Positions 1 to 5,462 of a stretch of 5,464 nt of DNA are shown here, in pieces (within the stretch, counting starts at the first letter, position 1; each line of letters opens with the position of its first letter). The stretch is from Rhodospirillales bacterium (GTDB lineage: Bacteria; Pseudomonadota; Alphaproteobacteria; Geminicoccales; Geminicoccaceae), in the NCBI GenBank assembly GCA_007131045.1, contig SLRI01000400.1, positions 1 through 5,464 of the forward strand, given 5' to 3'. The position numbers and the translations under genes are program-made. A model generated the notes under the pieces. That model did no database searches. It saw nothing but the letters and a program-made list of their open reading frames with translations, and was not told the origin of the DNA.

Positions 1-262
1 CCATCAAATGAGCGGCCCAAAACCACGTCGTCAGCGGCAGCTTGGAGCGGTGCATCGCCGTGCCCGCCGTGATCGAGGTCTGCCGCCCGCAGTCGAGACA
101 TTCCAGCAGGCGCGGGCGGCTCTTCAGCGCGACAGCGCGAGCCTCGCCACAGGCAGGGCAGGCGAAACCATCGGGCCAGCGACGCGCGAACAGGAATGCC
201 GCGCAACTCGCCTCATCGGGAAACGCACGCTGAAACTCGGCGAGCGAGCGTCCCCGCGCCAT
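1..262 (-). CDS. IS1595/ISXO2-family transposase, N-terminal part (cut by window edge)
   Basis: Reading the minus strand from the ATG at 262 gives 87 residues before the window ends. The start MARGRSLAEFQRAFPDEAS is followed by a zinc ribbon with two CxxC pairs (C35-P-A-C38 and C55-L-D-C58). The surrounding ARRWPDGFACPACG and TAMHRSKLPLTTWFWAAHLM match the N-terminal zinc-binding domain of IS1595-family (ISXO2-like) transposases. In this family the ribbon is thought to help bind DNA and precedes an RNase H-fold catalytic domain, which lies beyond position 1 and cannot be judged. The frame is open upstream to a TAG, and an in-frame GTG lies within that stretch, but ATG 262 starts at the usual distance before the FQRxFPDE motif. 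A weak purine run (GAGGGG) lies about 11-16 bases upstream. Intactness of the element is unknown. Confidence 0.88.
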   Translation of the reverse strand, partial: MARGRSLAEFQRAFPDEASCAAFLFARRWPDGFACPACGEARAVALKSRPRLLECLDCGRQTSITAGTAMHRSKLPLTTWFWAAHLM

Positions 263-379
263 GAGCCGTTCAACCCCTCGATTCCAAGCGTCCGGGCGCA
301 CCCGCCAATCGCCACACTACATCTAGCGCCGCCTGAGTCAACGGGATAAGCATCGATCATCCTCCCCTGCCTGCTTTAC
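263..379. other. Intergenic stretch between msrB and the transposase
   Basis: These 117 bases lie between the msrB stop and the transposase ATG. If the element is complete at this side, its terminal inverted repeat and target-site duplication should lie here; the minus-strand stretch GTTGACTCAGGCGGCGC around 326-342 is a candidate end, but the partner repeat is outside the window. I see no convincing stem-loop with a T run that would terminate the msrB transcript. Confidence 0.4.
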
Positions 380-799
380 CTATGCTGGTTTGTCTTCGGT
401 AGCTTTTTCAGGCAGCAAATCCAGGGCTGCCGAGTTCATGCAGTAGCGGAGGCCGGTGGGGGGTGGGCCGTCGTTGAAGACGTGGCCGAGATGGGCGTCG
501 CATTTGCTGCAGAGGACTTCGGTTCGGGTCATGAACCAGCCTTTGTCGGTCTTTTCGCTGACGGCTTCCTTCGTGATCGGGGCCCAGAAAGAGGGCCAGC
601 CGGTGCCGCTGTCGAATTTGGTGGTGCTCGAGAACAGGGGTTGGCCGCAGCAGACGCAGTGGTAGGTGCCCGGCGTCTTGCTGTCGTGGTAGCGGTTGGC
701 GAAGGGGCGTTCGGTGCCGGCCTGCCGTGCAACGTGGTATTGCTCAGGCTCCAGCTGGGCACGCCATTCGGCGTCGGTCTTCACGATTTTTTCACTCAT
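380..799 (-). CDS. msrB: Peptide methionine-(R)-S-oxide reductase MsrB
   Basis: This 139-residue protein has the usual length of single-domain MsrB and reduces the R epimer of methionine sulfoxide in proteins, normally recycled by thioredoxin. The structural zinc site is visible as C48-V-C-C51 and C97-S-K-C100. The catalytic cysteine is C120 in GLRYCMNSAAL, following the family block DAHLGHVFNDGPPPTG. In the KFDSGTGWPSF motif (61-71) the position that is a resolving cysteine in many MsrBs (GCGWPSF) is Thr67, so recycling probably uses another route; C50 is a spare cysteine next to the zinc site. There is no signal peptide, so the protein is cytoplasmic. It starts 5 bp after the sufU stop with a good ribosome binding site, so it is probably co-transcribed with sufS and sufU. 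Oxidative-stress repair next to Fe-S assembly genes is a sensible pairing, though not proof of a shared pathway. Confidence 0.97.
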   Translation of the reverse strand: MSEKIVKTDAEWRAQLEPEQYHVARQAGTERPFANRYHDSKTPGTYHCVCCGQPLFSSTTKFDSGTGWPSFWAPITKEAVSEKTDKGWFMTRTEVLCSKCDAHLGHVFNDGPPPTGLRYCMNSAALDLLPEKATEDKPA

Positions 800-804
800 C
801 GGCG

Positions 805-1251
805 CTATTCCTCTCCTTGAGCACCTTCTTTTGCCGCTCGGACGCTGGCTGCGGCGTCGGCGAGGGCATCGAAGGCGATGGTTACACAGTCGTGGCGGCT
901 CTTCACGGTCTTGACAGGGGCCATGACGGCGAGTTCGGGAAACGGTGGGTCGTTGCTCTCGCCTTCGAGGTAGGCTCTGGCGGCGGCTTGCAAAGCCCGG
1001 GCCGTAGCGAGCGGGCGGCCGCGGGCGTGGCTGGCGAGGAGGGCGGCGGCGGCCTTGGTGAGCAGGCAGCCGCGGGTGGTGTGCGCAAGGTCGGTGATGG
1101 CGCCGTTTTCGGCCCGGAGGTCGATGGTGACGCGGTCGCCGCAGAGCGGGTTGTCGGCGGTGGCGGTGGCGTCGGGGTTGGGAAGCCTGCCGGCGCGGGT
1201 CTTGTCCTTGCCGGCTTCGATGATGGCCTCGTTGTAGAGGGATTGGGTCAT
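805..1251 (-). CDS. sufU: SufU-type iron-sulfur assembly protein (NifU N-terminal fold)
   Basis: This 148-residue protein of the IscU/SufU/NifU-N fold accepts persulfide sulfur from the cysteine desulfurase and may act as Fe-S scaffold or sulfur-transfer partner. The start MTQSLYNEAIIEAGKD resembles SufU proteins. The ligand set is C37-G-D39 (NPLCGDRVTI), C62 (TRGCLLTKAAAALL) and C122 (SRHDCVTIAFDAL). Spacing C37-C62 is 25 and C62-C122 is 60, which fits SufU, where an insert separates the last two cysteines (about 62 in the Bacillus protein), and not IscU (about 43). The IscU LPPVK and HC motifs are absent; MAPVK and H-D-C stand in that region. Its ATG overlaps the sufS stop by 4 bp (ATGA, 1248-1251), implying translational coupling and a matched SufS-SufU pair. 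Chaperone-type scaffold function is less likely because the sequence is SufU-like. Confidence 0.9.
   Translation of the reverse strand: MTQSLYNEAIIEAGKDKTRAGRLPNPDATATADNPLCGDRVTIDLRAENGAITDLAHTTRGCLLTKAAAALLASHARGRPLATARALQAAARAYLEGESNDPPFPELAVMAPVKTVKSRHDCVTIAFDALADAAASVRAAKEGAQGEE
810..818 (-). promoter_or_regulatory. Ribosome binding site of msrB
   Basis: The minus strand reads AAGGAGAGG here, ending 10 bases before the msrB ATG at 799. It is the clearest Shine-Dalgarno sequence in the window and lies within the last codons of sufU, so msrB initiation is probably independent but on the same transcript. Confidence 0.75.
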
Positions 1252-2480
1252 GTGAGCATTCGGATGGTCTGGTCGAGGCCGCGGATCAGGGCGTCGATGT
1301 CGTCGGTGTCGTTGTAGGGGGCGAGGCTGGCGCGTGCCGTGGCGTCGGTGGCGAAGCGGTGCATCAGCGGTTGGCAGCAGTGGTGGCCGCCGCGCAGGGC
1401 CACCCCCTCGAGCTGGTCGGTGAGCTGGCAGATGTCGTGGGCGTGGATGTCGTCGATGTCGAAGGAGACGACGCCGAAGCGCCCTTGCAGGCCCGAAGGC
1501 CCGACGATGCGCAGGCCCGGGAGGGTTTGCAGGCCGTCGAGGAGGCGGGCTGTGAGGCCGAGCTCGTGCTCGGCGATGGCGCGCCAGTCGAGGGTGGCGA
1601 GCCAGTCGGCGGCGGCTGCCATGGCGAGGACGGCGCCGATCGGCGGGGTGCCGGCTTCGAAGCGGTGGGGAGGGGGTGCGAAGGTGGTTTTTTCGAAGGT
1701 GACCTGCCTGATCATTTCGCCGCCGCCGAGGAGCGGCTCGAAGTCGGCGAGGAGCTCCGTCTTGCCCCAGAGGACGCCGGCGCCGGTGGCGGCGAACATC
1801 TTGTGGGCGGAGAAGGCGTAGAGGTCGGCGCCGGTGGCGGCGATGTCGATCGGGCCGTGCGGTGCTCGTTGCGCACCGTCGACGACGAGGACGGCACCCA
1901 CCGCGTCGGCGGCTCGGCGGAGCCGCCCGAGGTCGGTGACGGCACCGGTGACGTTGGAGACGTGGGTCGTGGCGATGATCCGGGTCTCGTTGGTGACCAG
2001 CCGGTCGAGGTGGTCGAGGTCGAGGCGGCCTTCGTCGGTGACGGGGATCGCCTTGATGACGGCGCCCTGGCGTTCGGCGGTGAGCTGCCAGGGGACGATG
2101 TTGGAGTGGTGCTCGAGGGTGGTGAGCAGGATCTCGTCGCCGGGGCCGAGGCGGCGTGCGAGGCCGTGTGCTGCGATGTTGAGCGCTGCCGTCGCACCCG
2201 AGGTGAAGACGACGTTGTTCTTCTCGGTTTCGCCGAGGTAGCGGGCCATGCTGGCGCGGGCCGCGTCGAAGGCAGCGGTGGCCTGGTCGGCCAGGCGATA
2301 GACGCCGCGTTTGACGTTGGCGCGGGCTCGGGTTTCGAAATGGAGGAGGGCTTGGGCCGCCTCGTCGCAGATCTGGCCGGTGGCAGCGTTGTCGAGGAAG
2401 TGGAAGGGTTCTCGGGCGTGCCGGAAGATCGGGAAGTGCCGGCGCAGATCCTTGCCGGGTCTGGGCGGGGCCGGGCTCAT
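1248..2480 (-). CDS. sufS: SufS-type (group II) cysteine desulfurase
   Basis: This 410-residue, PLP-dependent class V aminotransferase-fold enzyme converts L-cysteine to alanine and leaves a persulfide on its active-site cysteine. Visible landmarks are LDNAATG (29-35), TSGATAALN (93-101), H124 in LEHHSNIVPWQ, D201 and Q204 in VVDGAQRAPHG, the PLP lysine K227 in SAHKMF, FEAGTPPIGAV (274-283), catalytic C368 in RGGHHCCQPLMHRF, and R383 in RASLAPYN. These correspond one by one to E. coli SufS H123, D200, Q203, K226, C364 and R379. C369 follows the catalytic cysteine where many SufS proteins have Ala, giving an unusual CC pair. The start at ATG 2480 places FPIFRH and LDNAAT at the usual distance; the ribosome binding site there is weak. 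sufU overlaps its stop. Substrate could be the Fe-S pathway, or sulfuration of a molybdenum cofactor given the upstream gene. Confidence 0.95.
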   Translation of the reverse strand: MSPAPPRPGKDLRRHFPIFRHAREPFHFLDNAATGQICDEAAQALLHFETRARANVKRGVYRLADQATAAFDAARASMARYLGETEKNNVVFTSGATAALNIAAHGLARRLGPGDEILLTTLEHHSNIVPWQLTAERQGAVIKAIPVTDEGRLDLDHLDRLVTNETRIIATTHVSNVTGAVTDLGRLRRAADAVGAVLVVDGAQRAPHGPIDIAATGADLYAFSAHKMFAATGAGVLWGKTELLADFEPLLGGGEMIRQVTFEKTTFAPPPHRFEAGTPPIGAVLAMAAAADWLATLDWRAIAEHELGLTARLLDGLQTLPGLRIVGPSGLQGRFGVVSFDIDDIHAHDICQLTDQLEGVALRGGHHCCQPLMHRFATDATARASLAPYNDTDDIDALIRGLDQTIRMLT

Positions 2481-2857
2481 CGGGGTGCTTCGCTGCGCGC
2501 GGGGCCGTGGGCTGAGGCCTTGGCGAGGCAGGCGATGGCGAGTCGGGTGGCCACCGCTCGCCGGCGCATCCCGGCCGGGGCTCGCCGTTGCCGACCGCCG
2601 AGCCAGCGGGCGCAGAGCATGTCGGCACGCCCTGTCGTGTCGGTACGGAAGATGCCGGGCTCGTTCGGTTTCATGGCGCAGCACTGCCGCGATGGACGGC
2701 GAAAGCTGCCGGGATGTCGACCTGGACGCCGTCGCCCGCTCGGCGCAAGCGCTTTGCCGATCGGCCGTCGACGATCGGGTGAAGGGAGAGTGTGCACCGG
2801 TATTCCCCACCTGATGGGCCATCCGATGGACATAGGACTGATCGGGGCCGGTTTCAC
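2477..2857 (-). CDS. Candidate hypothetical ORF before sufS, Arg-rich
   Basis: This is a possible 126-residue protein starting at GTG 2857, or 65 residues from the internal ATG at 2674 (MKPNEPGIFRTDTTGRADML). I do not recognise it. It is Arg, Pro and Ala rich, with cysteines at the CCAMKP junction, in MLCARW and in IACLAK, and has no clear membrane segment. In favour: its TGA overlaps the sufS ATG (ATGA, 2477-2480), and its GTG overlaps the stop of the preceding ORF (GTGA, 2854-2857). In the 65-residue part, third-position GC is about 81 percent by hand count. Against: second-position GC is also high (about 69 percent), giving little codon periodicity, and its frame is open much further upstream, as random GC-rich sequence often is. 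The 4-bp overlaps may simply follow from the repeat motif described for this region. Confidence 0.25.
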   Translation of the reverse strand: MKPAPISPMSIGWPIRWGIPVHTLPSPDRRRPIGKALAPSGRRRPGRHPGSFRRPSRQCCAMKPNEPGIFRTDTTGRADMLCARWLGGRQRRAPAGMRRRAVATRLAIACLAKASAHGPARSEAPR

Positions 2858-3426
2858 CCGGGCCGCCTCGAGCGGCCGGCGTCGAGACTTCGGCAAATTG
2901 CAGTCGTGTCGACGGCGAGGCGAGTGGCTGCCGCAGCTTCGGCCACCTGCACCACGGTTACCTGGCGTCGGCTCCAGCGACGGCCTGTACCATGGGCGGT
3001 TTCGCGGATGTTCCGGCCGGGACGGGCGGTGCTGGTCGGGCGCGGTTTTCTCGGCGAGGGCCTGCACGTTGGACGCCGAGGGGAGCGGAAGATGTCGCCG
3101 TCGCGCGGCGCCGTTGCAGTTGCCGTCGGGGCTTCGACGGCCGCTGCCGGGTTTCGTCGGGCGTGGTGGCGGGTGTCGGCGTGGCCTTGCGGACGGGCCG
3201 TGTCGGTGCGGGCGGGGTTTTTCGAGCCTGTTTTCATCGGGCAGACATGGCGCGGAGTGTTTAGAAAAGGGCGGGGGATGGCGATGTCGGGCGGCGCCGC
3301 TGCTGCGGCTTCTGCCGGGGCTTCGACGACCGCTGCCTGATGTGGGCGGCTGCCTCGGCGGGTGTCGGCGTGGCCTCGCGGTCGCGGCCGGGCGCGGCGT
3401 TTGGTGCTGGTCGGGTCCGCAGTCAT
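2854..3426 (-). CDS. Candidate repeat-containing ORF, Ala/Arg/Pro/Thr rich
   Basis: This possible 190-residue product is unrecognised. Its ATG overlaps the stop of the molybdopterin-binding fusion gene (ATGA, 3423-3426). It contains three units of about 63 residues: RGHADTRR at 17-24 and QGHADTRH at 80-87, VVEAPAEA at 33-40 and AVEAPTAT at 96-103, and a weaker third copy with PTSTARPG at 129-136 (compare PTSTKRRA at 5-12) and VVQVAEAAAAT at 158-168. In the best-matched copies the one clear length difference is 3 bases, as expected of coding DNA. Composition suggests a disordered, strongly basic polypeptide without signal peptide or membrane segment. Hand-counted third-position GC is about 73 percent and second-position GC about as high, so codon periodicity is weak and the region may be non-coding. 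It could equally be a decayed or spacer sequence. Confidence 0.3.
   Translation of the reverse strand: MTADPTSTKRRARPRPRGHADTRRGSRPHQAAVVEAPAEAAAAAPPDIAIPRPFLNTPRHVCPMKTGSKNPARTDTARPQGHADTRHHARRNPAAAVEAPTATATAPRDGDIFRSPRRPTCRPSPRKPRPTSTARPGRNIRETAHGTGRRWSRRQVTVVQVAEAAAATRLAVDTTAICRSLDAGRSRRPG
3053..3241 (-). repeat. Repeat unit 2
   Basis: This is the partner of unit 1, with CGGCGCCG at 3106, GGGGCTTCGACG at 3128, GCGGGTGTCGGCGTGGCC at 3169 and TCATCGGG at 3234. The offset to unit 1 is 189 bases for the last three blocks and 186 for the first, so the only clear length difference is one 3-base indel. Confidence 0.75.
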
Positions 3427-3430
3427 CGGG
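3238..3430 (-). repeat. Repeat unit 1 (best-conserved copy, next to the fusion gene stop)
   Basis: On the plus strand this copy shares with unit 2 the blocks CGGCGCCG (3292), GGGGCTTCGACG (3317), GCGGGTGTCGGCGTGGCC (3358) and TCATCGGG (3423). Over 3317-3430 I count about 70 percent identity without gaps to 3128-3241. Its last bases contain the stop codon of the fusion gene. Confidence 0.75.
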
Positions 3431-5045
3431 TGGGCCTGGTGCGATAGGCGTCCAGGGCCTCGGGGGTGTCGATGTCGGTGAGGGTGGCCGAGGTTTCCAT
3501 CGGCACCTCGACCACGGCTTCAGGGTGCTGGCCGATGAGGTGGCGGGCGCCGACGTCGCCTTCGAGGGTGGCCATGGCAGGGAAGTAGGCGCTGGCCCAG
3601 AGGACCGGGTTGCCGCGTTTGCCGTTGTGGGTGGGCACGACGATGCTGCGGCCCTGGGCGGGGTCGAAGGCGTCGATCAGCCGGTCGAGGAGCCGGCTGT
3701 CGATCTCGGGCATGTCGCCGAGGCAGACGATCGCGGCATCGGTGCCGGGGGGCAGCGCTTCGATGCCGGTCTTCAGGGAGGTGCTCAGGCCCGCTGCGTA
3801 GTCGGGGTTGTGGGCGGTGCGCACGGCCGTGCCCGCGAGCAGGGCTTCGACGGCTTGCCGTTCGTGGCCGGTGACGACGATCGTATCGGCGGCCTTGGAT
3901 GCCAGCGCGGCCTCGATCGTGTGGCGGAGCAGCGGCTTGCCGTTGACCGAGGCCAGGAGCTTGTTGGTCTTGCCCATGCGGCGCGACTGGCCGGCGGCGA
4001 GGACCAGGACGGCGATCCGCGGCTGGTCTTTCTGTGGACGTTTTTTCGTGCGGGGCTGGGGGCGGGTCGGGATTTCGGTCAACAGGCCGCCCACACCCAT
4101 GGCCATGATGCTCGCCCGGTCGACCGGGATGCCGGCTGCCAGGCGCTGCAGCACCCAGTCGAAGCCGTTGAGCTTGGGCGACCGCGCGCAGCCGGGAAGA
4201 CCGAGGACCGGGGTGTCGCGCTGCCAGCCGAGCAGCAAGAGGTTGCCGGGGTCGACCGGCATGCCGAAATGCTCGATCCGGCCTTGCGCCTTCTCGATGG
4301 CGGCGGGCAGGGCGTCACGGCGGTCGGTGATCGCCGAGGCGCCGGCGATCAGGAGGAGGTCGGGGTGGTGCTGCATCACCGCGGTGATCTCGGCGGCCAG
4401 CGCCTCGGCGTCGTGCGGGCAGCGGGTTTCGGCCAGCAATGCGCCGCCGATGGCCTGCATGCGCTGCTCGGTGATCCGCACGGTCTTGTCCAGCATCTTG
4501 GCGCTGGTGCCGGGCAGCGTTGTCTGGATCAGCCGGGCGGTGAGCGGGCGGTAGGGGTGGAGCTCGAGCACGGGGGCGCGGCTCTTCAGCGTGTCGATGG
4601 CGCGAGCGAGGGCGGCTTCGGGGGCGGCGAACGGGATGATCTTCACCGTCGCCAGCATCTGACCTTCGTCGACGGCGGCGTGGTTGGGCAGGGTGGCAAC
4701 GGTGATCGCCTCGTCGATCCGGTTGACGGCATCGATGGCGGTGGGGTCGAGGGTGAGCACGCCCGCCTGCTCGGCGAAGAGGTTGGCTCTGCCGGTAAAC
4801 GCGTCGGCGACACGGATGCCGGGCGCCTTCAGGGCCGCAGCAAGGCGGGATGCGGCTTCGTCCTCGGGCACGTCGCCCGGTTGGAATCGCGCGGCCAGGA
4901 CCTCGGTGACGCCGGCTTCGCGCAAGATAGCGAGATCGCCGGCGTCGAGTGTGCGGCCTTTCTTCAGGTCGGCGCCGTCGAGGCGGACGGTATGGGCGAG
5001 GACAGCACCTAGGGCGTCGTCGATTGGCGTTGGGCCGAACTTCAT
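3423..5045 (-). CDS. Molybdopterin-binding / MobA-like nucleotidyltransferase fusion protein
   Basis: This 540-residue cytoplasmic protein has two parts. Residues 1 to about 325 form a MoeA/MogA-like molybdopterin-binding region; the start MKFGPTPIDDALGAVLAH, TGRANLF (84-90), the block around 120-139 (PNHAAVDEGQM), GASAITDRRD (235-244), FGMPVDPGNL (260-269) and GLPGCARSP (282-290) are characteristic. A basic Pro/Lys/Arg linker (327-342) leads to a MobA/MocA-type NTP transferase: LAAGQSRRMG and K362 (349-364, nucleotide-binding loop), CLGDMPEID (441-449, metal-binding Asp), GNPVLW (478-483) and TDIDTPEAL (523-531). Length and order match the family annotated as molybdopterin-binding/glycosyltransferase family 2. 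It probably attaches a nucleotide, CMP in the MocA group, to molybdenum cofactor for xanthine dehydrogenase or CO dehydrogenase type enzymes; CTP versus GTP preference is not determined here. No strong Shine-Dalgarno is seen; the start is set by the family N-terminus. Confidence 0.92.
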   Translation of the reverse strand: MKFGPTPIDDALGAVLAHTVRLDGADLKKGRTLDAGDLAILREAGVTEVLAARFQPGDVPEDEAASRLAAALKAPGIRVADAFTGRANLFAEQAGVLTLDPTAIDAVNRIDEAITVATLPNHAAVDEGQMLATVKIIPFAAPEAALARAIDTLKSRAPVLELHPYRPLTARLIQTTLPGTSAKMLDKTVRITEQRMQAIGGALLAETRCPHDAEALAAEITAVMQHHPDLLLIAGASAITDRRDALPAAIEKAQGRIEHFGMPVDPGNLLLLGWQRDTPVLGLPGCARSPKLNGFDWVLQRLAAGIPVDRASIMAMGVGGLLTEIPTRPQPRTKKRPQKDQPRIAVLVLAAGQSRRMGKTNKLLASVNGKPLLRHTIEAALASKAADTIVVTGHERQAVEALLAGTAVRTAHNPDYAAGLSTSLKTGIEALPPGTDAAIVCLGDMPEIDSRLLDRLIDAFDPAQGRSIVVPTHNGKRGNPVLWASAYFPAMATLEGDVGARHLIGQHPEAVVEVPMETSATLTDIDTPEALDAYRTRPTR

Positions 5046-5321
5046 CGTCTGGCCGTTCGGTCGTGCTCGAAGCGGGTCTCGCTGGTCATCTCAGGGGTCC
5101 GGCGGCTTCGGTGGTGTCGCGGCGGGCGCGGGTGACGCTAACGCCTTCACCGTTCTAGCCCCAGGCGGCCGTGTGGTCGACAGGCTGTGATCGGTCGCGG
5201 TCACGAGCGGCGCAGGCGACGATGCGGCGGACCCGGGTCGCGCCCAATTGGCCGAAGGGTCGCTGGTCGGAGAACTCCGGTTGGGGGAATCGGGAAGCCG
5301 TTTCAAGATCGGCGTCGTTGC
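5046..5321. other. Region upstream of the fusion gene, no supported gene
   Basis: No recognisable protein is found on either strand. Minus-strand frames give a Pro/Ser/Thr-rich 71-residue reading (5306-5091) and a stop-free stretch ending at TAG 5155-5157 that contains FGQLGATRVRRIVACAARD; neither resembles a family I know. The promoter of the fusion gene may lie here, but I could not find a convincing -35/-10 pair or a terminator hairpin with T run. Confidence 0.4.
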
Positions 5322-5462
5322 CTAGACCGGGTGACCGTTCGGCGGGTGCGGCGGCACCGGCAGGGGTGGAGGTGGCGGCGGTAGCGGCGTCTCGTTGATG
5401 CCCATTCCATTGACGCTGACCCGATGCGGGCTGCCGCGGGCGTCGCTGCGACCTGCAATAGA
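5322..5462 (-). CDS. Possible C-terminus of a gene entering from the right edge, Pro-rich tail
   Basis: One minus-strand frame, open from the window edge, gives 46 residues ending at TAG 5322-5324. It reads SPHRVSVNGMGINETPL and then a tail of prolines (PPPPPPLPVPPHPPNGHPV). A folded-looking stretch followed by a Pro-rich tail is compatible with the end of a real gene. However, a second frame stays open through the same bases down to 5155, so the frame choice is not secure. Family and function cannot be given. Confidence 0.25.
   Translation of the reverse strand, partial: SIAGRSDARGSPHRVSVNGMGINETPLPPPPPPLPVPPHPPNGHPV

Larger units (their letters stand above)
2480..3426. repeat. Degenerate tandem array, about five units of ~189 bp
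   Basis: Read on the minus strand, a motif of the form (A/G)TGAAA-C-G followed by a C-rich stretch recurs at 3426 (ATGACTGCGGACC), 3237 (ATGAAAACAGG), 3052 (GAGAAAACCGCGCCCG), 2857 (GTGAAACCGGCCCCG) and 2674 (ATGAAACCGAACG), and sufS itself starts ATGAGCCCGG at 2480. Spacings are 189, 185, 195, 183 and 194 bases. Units 1 and 2 are clearly related. Unit 3 shares CCCGACCAGCACC exactly with unit 1. Units 4 and 5 match mainly over the first 20-60 bases, so their inclusion is tentative. The array fills the gap between the fusion gene and sufS almost exactly. A short GC hairpin (2861-2877) sits within it. No promoter or terminator could be recognised. Confidence 0.45.

Noticed and set aside
8..349. 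Plus-strand frame at the left edge
   Set aside because: It is antisense to the zinc-ribbon transposase, whose two CxxC pairs make the minus frame the real one.
482..820. Plus-strand frames over msrB and the region to 1317
   Set aside because: They are antisense to msrB and sufU and show no family motif.
805..2628. A 607-codon minus-strand frame ending with the SufU sequence
   Set aside because: Only the last 148 residues match a family. The upstream part is an Arg/Pro-rich out-of-frame reading of sufS, and the ATG at 1251 gives a normal SufU with an ATGA overlap.
1248..2822. A 114-residue N-terminal extension of the cysteine desulfurase
   Set aside because: The extension is Arg/Ser-rich and unlike SufS. 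ATG 2480 gives the standard N-terminus and length.
2861..2877. GC hairpin (GGCCGC, 5-base loop, GCGGCC) as a terminator
   Set aside because: The stem is only 6 bp and no T run follows on either strand, so it is a chance-level palindrome in GC-rich DNA.
2477..3430. CRISPR array
   Set aside because: The repeat units are about 189 bp, degenerate, contiguous and without unique spacers, and no cas gene is present.
1359..5012. A 1217-codon open frame on the plus strand across three genes and the repeat gap
   Set aside because: It lies antisense to sufS and the fusion gene, both clearly identified by motifs. GC-rich codon use on one strand leaves the opposite strand poor in stops, and the translated product is a Gly/Val/Glu/Arg-rich shadow without family motifs.
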